NCBI GenBank assembly: GCA_033032175.1 | Contig: CM065312.1 | Location: 6,014,001-6,078,000, forward strand | DNA from: Saturnia japonica | Lineage: Eukaryota > Arthropoda > Insecta > Lepidoptera > Saturniidae | Reading direction: 5' to 3' | DNA: 64,000 nucleotides | In this document: positions 12,526-25,900 of the stretch, one piece after another | Position numbering within the stretch: position 1 is the first letter of the stretch | Layout of the letters: each line of letters opens with the position of its first letter | The notes under the pieces: model-generated | The model's database searches: none | What the model was told of the DNA's origin: nothing | What the model saw: only the letters and a program-made list of their open reading frames with translations | Program-made: the position numbers and the translations under genes

Positions 12526-13109
12526 TGCCAACATCATTACATTAAAAAAACAGCGCAATTAAACTATACTAATTACAAACCCTAATTATTGCTTCCAGTT
12601 AAATAGTACGTAAGAAAGAAAATGTATATGAAAGCAATTATATACCATTTTTGTTATTGATAAGAAATTAATATATATTTTGGGTTGTAGAGACGTGCAA
12701 TCACAACACGGGATAATAAGTGTCTGAGAGAATGTCAAGCAATTACCTGACATAAATATTCCCAAAATAGTGTGCGGTTAACGCGTCTACACTTAAAAAA
12801 ACATCATCGGTATACACACCATAATTATTATTGTGAATATACTGTAACTACAGTACACCTGGCAGCACTTTTAATATGTCATGTAGTTGCATTTGCAAAA
12901 GTTTTTCACAGAACAAAGAGTACATTTGGAGTTTTTGGCGGGATCTTGAAGTGACATGTTGTGGTTGTTATTTTTAATTCATTTACTTAGGTTTTTGACC
13001 CTATATTATGTAATATTTGTGGCGTTTTGCGTGATATAGTTTGCTTTTTGTGCATAAGTGAAGTGGATTATAAATATAAGCTGAAAGCATTCATTCCGAG
13101 ATCACACAA

Positions 13110-13262
13110 AAATTCCCTAGAAAGTTCTAACAAGGGAGCCACCATCTTGTTAGGATACTGAATCGTCATAACACTTGACAATATAATTCACTCGATAATG
13201 GCAGTAATGGTCTTCATTAAAGAGGACCGGTTGCCAAGTTAGGAAGAAGAAGAAGAAGAAGA
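13110..13262. repeat. Dispersed repeat ending in a GAA microsatellite
   Basis: An inverted relative of 3995-4125, sharing the TGGCAACC and ATTACTGCCATT blocks. On the plus strand it ends in about six GAA units at 13244-13262. Confidence 0.5.
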
Positions 13263-13662
13263 GTACATTTTATTCCATAATATATGAAGTAACTTAAATA
13301 AACGATAAATTAGAGAGCTTAAGCTAATACTTGGTCGAAACTATAAAAACAAAACAATCATATTTTAAATAGTTCAGTCAGAAATTAAGAAATTTAATCT
13401 GTAGTCTCTCTATAGCTCTGCTCTACTCTGTGGCTAATTTGTGATTTTTAATCTGTTGTTTGTGGCGATTGGTTATTGGTCTATGGTGGCGATGTTGCAG
13501 GTGGATAAAACGCTATCGACATTGAAATATTTTGTTAATTATAATTTATTACCATCTACAATAGCTAGAAACGAGTACTTATTATGTTATATTTAAATTT
13601 GTAGTGTCGCGGATATAAAAACGTTTGTATGTTATATTATAAATATTCGTATTGTAAGCATA
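13263..13662 (+). promoter_or_regulatory. PNISR: Presumed promoter and 5' UTR region of PNISR
   Basis: This is the 400 bases before the PNISR start codon. Two inverted CCAAT motifs (GATTGGTTATTGG near 13470) are present. No TATA box can be placed with confidence. The transcription start is not known, and a 5' UTR intron is possible because TTGCAG at about 13495-13500 looks like an acceptor. Confidence 0.3.
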
Positions 13663-13966
13663 ATGTATTCGAGTAAGGATGCGGCTAACACACCGTATCC
13701 CACACAGTGGGCCTTAAATCCCACGGCATATCAGAATGTCGACTCTAGTCAGGTAGATTGGGCTGCTTTAGCACAGCAATGGATCGCTATGAAGGAGGCT
13801 GCGGCTATAGTCGCCGTGCCTCCGCCGCCGTCATTGAAGCCGGATACAGAGGAAGGCGAAGCGCCAATGGAGGTCGAAAACACTGAAAATAGTACTGATG
13901 GAGCGCCTCCTGAAGCCGAATGGAATTCTTCTACTAATTCTTGGAGTGGCAATTGGAATCAATGGG
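13663..13966 (+). CDS. PNISR: PNISR exon 1 (start codon)
   Basis: The ATG at 13663 opens residues 1-101 and ends in phase 1 at a GG|GTTAGA donor. The conserved N-terminal block SSQVDWAALAQQWIAMKEAA lies at residues 28-47, matching the vertebrate N-terminus at a similar distance from the start, which supports this ATG. It is followed by a Pro run and an acidic stretch. Confidence 0.9.
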
Positions 13967-16900
13967 GTTAGACGCTATTTATTATTTGGCAATATTTAAA
14001 TTTAAAAGTTTTCAAATCTTAATGTGTAATAAAATTACTAATCAAGTAACACCACAAAACTATTGATATTACAAAATTAACACTTCAGTTTGTGATTGAG
14101 CCTCTTGATTGCTACTGTAGAAAAAGGTTTTTCATTATTTGACTACTAGAATTAGATTTACCAAATTAAAATCTACTTCAGTATTTAGTGTAAAACCTAG
14201 TTATATGGAATAGTAAATTAAAATATGGGTCTTACCAATTTTAATAATCACTAAATATTATACAGTGTAAACTCTTTATAACATTATCCTTTATAAGGAT
14301 AAACTCCCTATAATGTTGAAGTGAGCCCAACTTGGTTGGTTTGCGTTAAAACCCACATATTGAAACACTCTTTGTAGCGATACGCCATTCTCTATTACGA
14401 AGAAATGTGTAGGAAGACGATTCCACCACATATCTAGATATGAATAGTATACATAAAATAATACAAAACAAGTACTGGCATAGCAAAGTGTCAGACAAAG
14501 TTATCAGACTATATGTGTAAACAATAATTTATAAGCATTTATTATCTAAGACATACATATTAAAAATTCTTGTTAATTTGGTTGATTTTTTGTTCACTCC
14601 ATATAACGATAACTCTCTATAATGACAAAAAATGCTCAGTCCCTTGAGTTTCGTTATAAAGAGTTTACACTGTATATGTATATTTTGTAACTCTGAATTT
14701 AAAATTCTGTGCAAGTTCATTTAACATAATTTTACTCAATTGTTTAATCTATCTGTCTTTTCTAAAAAATTGAGTTTCAAATATTCTTGAGTTGTAACAA
14801 ACATCAGCATTAATAAAAAATCTAATAAGTCTCTAATAACAAATATAAATAACTTTAGTCATGCTTATAAGTAACACATCCAAATATGATGAACATGCTG
14901 TTGATAGTTTTTGTGATTATGATTTTAAAACTTTATTAAAATAAAAATTTGTTATTGTCCATTATCATTCATATAATACAGTAAATTCATAATTTATATT
15001 ATTATTATTTATTTACATTTATTTCATAATTTTAAGATGAGACCTTTACATGATATCTATACTAATATTATATATAAACCTGAAATATTTGTTTGTATCA
15101 ACATAACTAATCTTTAGAAATAACAGTTGAAATTGAAAAAATCTTTTTGTGTTTTATATCCTCTTTATTGAGAAAGGTTATAGATTATATAACTTCACAC
15201 TACAACCCTAAAAAAGAATGAGTAACCATAAATGTCAAGAATATGGCAGGAAGCAAGAACAACAAAAGGCTAGATGGGTGCATAGGGGCAGCTCAGTGGA
15301 GAGTTGGTTAAATAAATTTAACAGATGAAACAGTGAAGCACAGCTAGTGAATTAATATTTCTTAGTCTGTAAAAGCTAATAAACTAAACAACTTAATTGC
15401 ATTCTTCACCTCTCCTTTGTATACAATAAAGTAGAATCTTTATAAGATAAAGATCAAGGGAAAGGTTAAATAAATTGAGTTATTGAGTTTTTAACATACT
15501 AAGGGTTTAAGTCAAGATTTTAATGTTCATTTCTTTACTTACTGAGGTTCATTTATGTGCTTTGTTTAGGGATTAGGGCTTTATTTTGGATCAAAGGTAC
15601 AGTTTATCATATTTCATCTACACAAAAAAAAAACATCTTTTTATTCTTGTTTTACGCAATTCAAACTATCAAAAACAATTTTTGGTTGCAATGTTGAATA
15701 AAGAAGAGAGTAAAGAACACATATAAGCAATAAAAACAAACTTCTACATGGAACAAAAAAAAGGAACCTTTTGTTTCTATGTTCATTTAAAATGAGCCAC
15801 TGATAGATGCTTTAAATTATTGAGGTTTAATTCCCAAATTATTTGTTCAAGTTGTAGAGAGAGGGTTTGTAGTTTAAGTAAAAAGGGTTTTCTGCTCTCA
15901 GGGGAAGGGAACACAAAATTTTATTAATTTATAGAGGCTATTATTTTATCAAGTTATTGAGGTTCTACTGCACTTGATTAAAAAAAGAATACCCTATTCA
16001 TTTTAGCTTGTTATGTTTAATTTGAATACAAAATTATGTTTACAGGTTGGGGATGGCCAGGAAGTGGTCCTATGGATCCAAAAACAGGACCAAATTCACA
16101 CATTCCTATGCCACCTATGCCTCCTATGGTCGACAATTATCCTATACCAACAGAAAATACTGCACCACCTATGCCTGGGTAAGAAACTTTGTTTTTATAG
16201 TAAGAATTGATGATTTACTTATTTTGAAATAAACTATTACGATACAAAAAAAAATTATTTTAAAATCGAATAAATATCTTGTTTAATACTACATGCTACT
16301 GTGAAATTATGATAATCAACTTATAAAATGAAGTTGTTATTTAATACAATGGAATATTTATCAATAAATATAAAGCTTAATCCTAAAATATGAAGATGTT
16401 TGGAAAATAAATGCACCTTTGTAACATTCCAAAATTAATCTGTCAGAATTCACTCACAATGAGCTTATCAATATTCATAAGTGCATTTTTGGGGTCTAAA
16501 TTTAATATAATATTTTAATTTCGATTTTAAGTATTAAGATAATTACAATAAACTGTTTAAATAAATTACAATTATCTTAAATAATTATTTTATTGTTTAA
16601 ATTCAACATTCTTTAGAAAGGCTTAATTAAAGAAATTTAGAGTGAATAATAAATGGATTCAAATGTTTTGTTTTTCGTTTTAAATAAACTTATATATTAC
16701 TGAATATTTTAAATTTTGTAATTGAAAAAGAAACCTAAAATAAAGAATTTATTTAAAACTAGCTGTGCCCCATGGTTTCATCCGTGTTTTTATCCGACAA
16801 ATACCGTGCCGTACTATTACCATACTATAATGAGCAAAATTTAACTTCATAAAATTGTCTTTATGATGAAGTAACTTTCGCTCGTAAGGATTAATATGCC

Positions 16901-19900
16901 TTGCCTAAAATTAATGCTCATAAATAACTTAATTTTTTAACAAATATTTGTCACAAAATACCTTGTTGTGGCTTATGTATATTAGATATACTAAAGGCTA
17001 ATATTTTTGTAAACCATTGTACTTACGTATCACTAATCAATTACGGCAGCACATGCAAATAAATTTGTTTGGGATACGCTTTGTGTTCCGACTTACTTAA
17101 TAAAAATTAATATTTAAGGCTAGCTGAGAGGTGTAGCTTAGTTCCAGATAGCCTATACTATTCTTCATGAATCTGGCTACTATATACAAAAATAATTTTT
17201 TAAATCCGATTGCTACCAGTTGTCCAGAAATTACCGTGTTTAAACAAACAAAAAAAAAACTCGTGCGCTTTACTAAATGATTAATGGTATAAGATATAAC
17301 ACGGACTGATCTCGGAACACGACATACCAAAAGAAAATCAAACATGTGTTTGTCACTATGTGTATGGTGGTCGCGATCGCTACCACGCCGCTATATTACT
17401 GCATATACACCGACTGATCTCTGAACACGACAAACCAAAAGAAAACCTTAGAGGGGTTTATCACTATGTGTATGGTGGTCGCAATCCTACCACCCCGCTA
17501 TATTACTATATATACACTGACTAATCTCTGAATATGATAAACCAAAAGAAAATCATAGATGGTTTTTTTTCTGACTGACTATACTGTTAGCCTAATGGGC
17601 CCTAAACATATAGAGCCACTGGTGGCTTTGACAGCTTCACCAGACTTGTGGCCGAGCGCTTAAGGCATTTAGCCGCGAAAACGTGTGCAAAATGCGCACA
17701 AGGGTGCCAAAGTGGCTGGAGCTCGGCTTGGGCTGTTACCGCGATTGTGAAAAGAACGCAAACTAATTCCTTATACGTAGAAAATTCGAACTAAACTAAC
17801 GCATACATATATACATGACCCTGCCTCCTGGGAGAAAGAAATGAACATGTGTATGATATGTATTTAGTATTCTGTAAACATGATCGAAACTCACTATAGT
17901 AAAAAAAGAAAAAAAGGTCCCTTACAAAACATGTGGTGTGCACGTATGTATGTACATATTGTGTGTAATGGTGTGTGTGGGTAGCTACGTGATTGCAAGT
18001 GCAGTGTTACCTGTATGGCGCGAGCGGCTGCATGATTCAAGGGTTCTACAACGAGGGAATGAACCTAGTCTTGAGTTACCGCAAGAGAGGGAGGACGTGA
18101 CGGGTTTGCGGGAGCGAAATTAGCCGCCCGTCCCTTGCGGAGGAAATGGTGGTTTCGCGGGCTTGGGCGCAAGCACGCTTTGTTTGGAGAGACGGTGGAA
18201 TAGTATTTTTTATTTCCTCGATCTTATCAACGGGATCGGTAAAGATATAGCGACCTGAGTTGTTCGCGGGGTATGTTCGATTTTAGGTTGTAAGTCGCGA
18301 GGGCTTTCACCAACAGATTCGCGTGATTCAACGCAGTGTCGAAGTATGATCGCGTAAGGTATCTAATATGATTCGACCGAGGGTAGTTCCATATCTTTGG
18401 TTTGTTTGGAGGATTTGGGATTTATTAATGTTGATCTTTGACGTATGTGCGAATATGGCGCAGCTATACGTAATGATAGGACGGACCCATGTCTTGTATA
18501 ATGTAAGATTATGTCTCAGGGACATTTTGCTTAGTATCTGGGGGTACAGTCTAATGTGTATGGTATTGTAAATCATCCCTTATTGTTTAAAACGCGAAAC
18601 ATTGTTATTTCTACCTAAAAGCCTAAATATGAATTTTCATATCCCTAAATTTTGAAATAGTGGGTTGTAATCATACAATCTTTCATCCCCTATTCAACTC
18701 TTAAAGTTTTATTTTCACGATATAAGGTAAGACAATGTCTTTCTTCAAAGTCCAATACATCTCTATACCAAAATTCATCAAATTTGGTTTGATGGTTACT
18801 TCGTAAAAACCTTCATCGCCTATTTCAGGGTGTGAAAAGCAACAGACAGGACAGACAGAGTTACTTTTGCATTTATAACATTAGTATGGATTATTCATTT
18901 CATTATGCTGTCATTCTCTATGGTGTCATTTACTAACTAAAATGCGATTCATAACAGTAAATTACCCAACAGCAGAATAATTACAACAGTTTATAATAAT
19001 CATTTTTTTAAATGAATTCTCTTCCTCTATAACTTTCTTTGTTTCTCTTTAATTAACTGATACTTTAGCATGGTAAAAATAACAAAAAATCAATTGTTGT
19101 GGTGTCCTTTTTATTTTCTATAATAGGGATATTTATAATGTTAACACAAATCTGAAAAGTGATTTAAAAAAAGGTCGATTTTTGAGAGGTCGATAAGAGT
19201 TTGATTCGAATCGATCTTTTTCGGAATGAATTGTCATCCCTAGCAGCGGTGCGTTGCATGATTATATCCAACCTAGGGTGACCCATTTTTAATATGATTT
19301 ATCATATAGATCTAAGGTCAACTCATATTGGAAAGTTCAAAATTCTCTGAAACTGTACATCTTATAACTTTATATAAACTTTCAATCATCATCACTTTAC
19401 AAACCAGTTTAAAAGTTTCAGTCAATTCAACTGAAGAGCTATTTTATAGCATTTTTATCGAACAAATGTTCTACGTGTTTTTTTAAATTTATATAACTTT
19501 TTTATTTATGAACTTATTGAAGTAAAACAAACACTAAATGTTAAGTGAACCTTACCACAATATATTAGTGAAAACCGTTTCCAAATCGGTTAAGCCGTTT
19601 CTGAGATTAGCGCGCACAAACTTTGGAAAACAGACAAAAATTCTATCAATCATTGTTTTGGCTTCTACTGCTTTGATAAAGGCCCCCAATAATAGTTTTT
19701 CTCATAGGTCTTCTATGTACAGACATCGATCGGTTACGTTTTTATTATATGTATAGATATCATAAATAAATTAAAAACATTTTGTGATACCAAAATCTGT
19801 GAAGGTGATAAAATTTAAGGGAGTTTAAAGGCATTCTAAAGTTATTTCAGGAGTTGTTATTAACCTTAGTTGGGATTGTTGTAGTTTTCGGATTATTTTT

Positions 19901-22900
19901 TATCTATACTTTTCAATCTCAGTTGTACTTGTTGTAGTTGTAGTTTTACTTGTGTATCTTGTTAATTCAATATTATAAAAAAACTAGATGTGTGTATTTA
20001 GAAATTATACGTTTTTTGATGTGATCAAAATTATTTCTAATTTACACAAGTTTTAATTATAAATATGATGAAAAAATAATTCAACATTTGTAATTAATTT
20101 CCATATGACACTGATACGGCATTTTCAAAAATAACATTGACTGTGACTATATTTACCATAATAAAACAAGATACCAAACGGCTTCATGGTGTAGACTTTT
20201 TGTTACATTGTGTAAAAATACACACCCATCACTTTAAATAATGATTTTAAAAAAGCATAACTTAAGTAAGAATACCAATGTTTCTTTTATGTATTTCCAG
20301 TTATACAACTGCAGCTGCGCCAGCCCGTACATTCCAGCATGGATATTGGACAGCACCTCAAACTGAACAGACCTCAAGCAGGAGTAATAATCACAGTCAC
20401 GAAAGACGATCAAAGAGTAAAAATCGAGAATATAAGTCTTCCAGAGTTTCACGGCCACTAAGGTATTTATGATATGTAAATTTAATTTAAAGATTTACCT
20501 ATAACTTAAACTTGAAAATTTATAAAATTACTTCTGTGACTATTATTTAGGGGGATAATTACATATTTTTATTATTTATTTTTTATACTTTTTTGTAGTA
20601 CAAATTATTTTAAGTAATCAACATTAAGTATATAAACATAAATTGTTTACGCACATGTTTTAATGTTATAATTAAGGATGCGCTCCCATATTAATGTTTC
20701 AGTTTTAGCTATAGAGTCTTACTACTATATGTGATAACTCACACACACAGCGACATTTGATATTAGTAAGCATGGAAATTGTAATGCTAATTACTTTACT
20801 TTAATAGACAAAGTATTCATATACGAGTCTATTATTATTACAATATATTAAAGCAAAAGAGTTTTTTTACTCACTAATCTCTGGAACTACCAGTCTGATT
20901 CGAAAAATTACATTTGTATAGATCCAAAGAAAATCTATTATTAATGATAAATAATTTTTACTGAAAAATACTATTGACAAATGGCAAAATATACAGGCAT
21001 CTGATAACTTAACAAATGAAAATAATAATTAATTGTTATAATACACAGAAATTTCGATAGATTGTTTGTTCATTTTCAATAATTTCGTATATTATCGTCA
21101 AACCGCGAATAGTCGCAACTTTCGTTAGACCAACTTCATTCGAGATCCTCATACGTACGCAAGTATTTTGCGTGCAGCCTTATCGCTTGATTTTTGGAGT
21201 TAGATTTCTGTAGCTATCTATTTTGTGTCAAAACAGTATTTTGTTTGACCTTTTTTATAACATCCATGAAATTGAGTATTAATTTACGTTAGCTGAATTT
21301 GATTTATTTTTTACAAACTTAATTATGTTATTAAAGAAACTTAATCAGATTACTTTTAAGTTAAAGTAACAGAATATGCTTTAAAGTTCTATAGGTAGTG
21401 TACAGATTTTTTTACCCTACATGGAATATTGAATGAACACTATAATTTTTTTTGGTGTAATTCCTATCATGTTCATAGTATGGAAAAACTTTTTCAGAGA
21501 AAAACCGTCAATTATGCCTCCTGCGATGGAACCGATTGTAGTCTCACCAGTGGTTATGCCAACGTCTACAATCGACGCAGCTAAACGAAGACAACTACCT
21601 GCATGGATAAGAGAAGGTAAAGAGTTCATTCACCATAACGTATACACACATTTTGATTTACGTAATATTTGTATTTGACTGATTTGATACTTTCTTAATG
21701 TGTTAACTATGGAGATTAATAGAAATAGAGGTAGAAGAAGACCCAAGAAAGTATAATTATGAACAGTGATATGTTTAGGAAAACTTTATTGGTTTTTAGC
21801 ATTGCAATCAGTGCTACCAGTTGGGGGGTAATTACCCAAAAATCGGGTAAATTCGGTCGATTTTATGATGGCGCGTAATTTTGTCGGATTTGAATTGATC
21901 GATGCAAAAGCTGGTATTATACAAACAATACTATCACTTTGCGACAGCGATACTTGGGATCGATCTTTACCAGGAATGGAAAGTGTGAGAGTGATATAGG
22001 AAGGATAGTAAATGCCAGTAATATGGTGAATGGGGCGTTACCCTCCTTTATGAGCAGCCAGAGGATTTCTATGAAAGCTCGTTTGGCTGTACATAGAAGA
22101 GTGTTGGTTCCAACACTCATGTACGGAAGTGAAAGCTGGGTGTGGCAGAAAAATCATGAAAGTAAAATAAATGCAGTTGAAATGAGAGTGCTAAGAGGTA
22201 TGTTAGGAGTGAAATTGAGTGACAGGATAAAGAAATAGTGTGATAAGAGAGCTTTGTGGTGTGAAAGAAGATATAGTCACACGGATTGAGAAAGTGATGC
22301 TTAGATGGTTTGGGCATGTTGAGAGGATGAATGAAAGAAGAATGACTAAACAAATTTATGATGCTAGTGTGAAAGGAATCGTTGGAAGAGGAAGGCCTAG
22401 ACGAACATTTATCGATCAAATCGATATACGATCGATATCGATCAAACGTTCTGAAGAAAGATCAGGTCAAGAGTACTCTAAACCGATGAGCATGCATGAA
22501 AACATTAATGAATGTCATAGAAGCGAAAGAGGTATGCCAGGATCGTAGCAGGTGGAAGGACGTGGTCTCTGCCTACCCCGTTGGGAAATAGGCGTGAGTT
22601 ATGTATGTAAAGATGACATTGTTTAGTTGTTTACTTTTTTTTTTAATTAGATTTTTTTTTCATTCATGTCACGTACAAGTAGAACTCTAGATTTCATTAC
22701 TTAAGTTGACCCGTGTTTTGATTTGTTTAATGATTTCAATTTAACAATTCTAATCAATCATTCCTATCACTTCACGAAAATGGATATGTGGCTCAAAAAA
22801 AGGTATAGTTTTTTTTTTTTTCTAAAACGCAAGTCTGCAGACTCTTGGTCAAAACCTTTATTTAAGTGGGTGCTTTTATAATATTAAACATTAAAAGTTA

Positions 22901-25900
22901 CCATGAAAAAAAAGATGCACTTGCTATGATGTACTATAGTACACTAAGGTGACCTTATTTTAGTATAACTAATAACGATACTTATCACTAAATTACATAT
23001 AAATTGTTATACACTGTAAATGGCACAGTGTGTAAAACGGTATAGTTAAAAAACATTAAAACAGCTATGAGAAACTTTGAATATAGACACTATTGCTGGG
23101 CTATTAGCCGCGCGAGAAGGTATCTCTGAAGCAGAACGTATCTGTAAAATTCCAGCTAAGTGTTCATATATGTTTAATGGTACGAACAAAATTGCGGTCT
23201 TTTCAATCTTCTGAACCAAGTACTATCGGAAATTAGTTAATTAACTTGTTTTTTTTTTAACTTAATTAAGTTAATTTGTCTGATTTTTAATGTTTAATGC
23301 CAATAATTTTAAACTATTTCAATTAAAACTGATTAATATGATATTTTATATTACATCCCTTTGTTTTATCAACTTTTCTTAACCCTATTCAAGTACCATA
23401 AAAAAATACCCGATTTTTTAAGTTTTGTTTGTACGTAGGTTGTGGCGTTGTGCCCACAATCTACTATATAGTAAGCATGCTAAGCTGAATTTTTTAAAAT
23501 TCATAATAGGTTTAACATTCGGCCACAATCTCACCCGATGTGGCCCATAATGGTAACACGCTAAGCCTAGTGGAGGGACTAGCTCCCAAGTGCAGCTCTC
23601 GGAACACACCTATAGGTACTTCGCAACAGTTTTTCAACTTGAGATGTTATCTAGCCAGACGGTATCACAATGTTTTCCATCATCAAAAGCTCAGGCTTAT
23701 TGTAGATATTTGAAGTCACGTTGATCGACCCAGTGTTTATGTATACATGCTATCACTGAGCATCATTGCTTCAAACCTGCTTAGCGTAAAGGGCAAAAAG
23801 TTGATAATGATAATGTAGTTATCCGCCAAACAGAGTTGTAGTGTCAACCATAGTATATAATAAGGAGATATGTAACCAACTTTGTTATTTCATAGATGAT
23901 TGTGTAATATGAAAATACATAAGTTATATTTTTAATTGACATAAAAAATAAATCTGTTGTTGATTAACAAACTCTCTTATTGTATAGGTTTAGAAAAAAT
24001 GGAAAGGGAAAAGCAAAGGGCAGTAGAAAAGGAACAAGAGAAAAAAGTACAAGAAGAAGCAGAAAAAGAGAAGAAGCGGTTAGAAGATGAAGAATTGGAG
24101 AGATTGAAGGTAGAGGCAAGTGGACAAACGTTACTTCCACCCAAAAGCAAGTTTGTAAGTATACTCTTAATTCATGAAATTTAGTTACATATAATTATTT
24201 TTTGTTACTTGAAACTGAAAATATGAATAATTTATTAATTTCTACTTAATGTTATGGATTATCAACTACATTATTCATTTAACAAAGTTAATATAGCATT
24301 CTCGCTTTTGCAATTTTGTATGCAAATGAAAAGGACAGGCGACTGCATTTGGATGTTAGTTTAAACTACTGCCAAAATATGTAAAGAAGCTTTACATGGC
24401 TTACTTTATGGGTAATTTTTTTTATACAACAAAGGTGGCAAACAAGCATACGGTCGGTCCACCTGAGATGGTAAGTGGCTACCGTAAGTTATGGACTCCT
24501 TTAATACCATAGGTATCACTAACGCTTTGCTGACCTTGAACCCCCTCTGGCTCAAGCTCTGGAAACCCTTTTCACCGCAGGAACCCAATGCTAGGTTATT
24601 TGGCTGTGATCATCTATAGGGTGAAGGTATCTCCAAAGAAATTTTTGTGCCCTACCTCTCTTAAGTTGAAATGTTATTATTCCAACTTTTTATAATATTT
24701 GTTATCAAGTTATTATAAAAAAAATAATATCAATATAACTCTATGTAGGTATCTCAAATCGTTTAAAAAGAAATATATATATTATATATATTAAATTATT
24801 AATCCGAGAAACAGGCACAGTAGTAAGGTAAAAAACACCAGTAATAGGTAATAACTGACGCGTACAAGTAACAGATCGATGTAGACTTGTATTTTGCTGC
24901 TATGTGAATTCTTCTTTAACTCTTCATCTCCAACTAATCCCATACGTTTTGGTTTATTAACTTTGTTCGGTGGATAAAGTACAGTGACTTGCTTATGTTA
25001 CACTTATTGCCAATGATAGCGCATTGGTAGCTCAGGTGATCAATCAACGTGAGTTTGAATCCCTACAATTAACCTGAGCTTTCGGTAAAGGAAAACATTG
25101 TGCTGAAACCATAGTATGATGTTAGGGCTTTTTCTGATGCCCACCTGCGTAGTTACCATCTTTAGTTGAGAATCTGTCACTACGCACTAGTATGTGTGTT
25201 CCGGCAGTTGCACTGTAGAGACAGTCTTCCACTAAGATTAGCGTGCTACCATCTTGGGCCACATCGTCACTTAAGAGCAGTTGTGATTGTGGCCATAATG
25301 CTAATCCTATATAAAGTTAAAGAAATGCGTCTTCAATTATTTATTTTGTAGGGGTATTGATGTTAGCCGTAATGAGAACCATCTTATATAGGGTCTTATT
25401 TTTCAAGCTGAAAAAGCTTAAAAGCGTGAGCAACAAATTACAATGTAAAAACTCAGTAAAATAGCGTTAGCGTAGCAAGAGGCAATTATAGGAATTTAGC
25501 AGTTTTTGTAAACGGAGTGAAAAGTGTGCCGAGTTGAAAAATTTAATATCCGTGGTGACTAATATAGTTGATGAAACTGCAGTATATAAAATCGCTTTGG
25601 CTTTATTTAACTTTTGGCGTCATCCTAATTTGATGCATTTCGATGGACACTTTTTCATACACATAAATGTTTTTTTCCCCTCTGCCCTCCATAGACAGGG
25701 GGTTAAAATAGTTACAGCTACATTTCTTTGATGCCATCTATAAAGTCAATCTAGATAACTATTAGATCTTTACCTATGAAATTGCCGTTTTGTATGAAAA
25801 AATTGAAACGAATTTTTTTCATGTATTTTTTATTTGTATTAATCGAAGTAATCACCCATGCAATCAATGCATCTTTGCCAGCGCAGTGGCAGTTTATTGA

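Larger units (their letters stand above)
16760..18890 (-). mobile_element. Degraded lepidopteran repeat starting ACTAGCTGTGCCCC, with nested insertions
   Basis: Left edge AACTAGCTGTGCCCCATGG and right edge CATTAGTATGGATT are the two ends of a common lepidopteran interspersed repeat. Related copies occur at 30770, 40885 and 44993. Between them lie a tandem array (17300-17560) and a jockey-like LINE (17561-18576), apparently inserted later. The class (Helitron-like or other non-autonomous) is undecided, and the two ends may belong to different copies. Confidence 0.45.

Noticed and set aside
17300..17560. CRISPR-like array
   Set aside because: Eukaryotic DNA, units of 108 bp without spacers, only 2.4 copies.
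18328..18576. Separate small host gene on the minus strand
   Set aside because: Sequence VRPIITYSCAIFAH is the decayed end of the jockey-like RT.
22117..22419. Minus-strand 100-codon frame (Ser/His-rich)
   Set aside because: Antisense shadow of the LINE reverse transcriptase tail.
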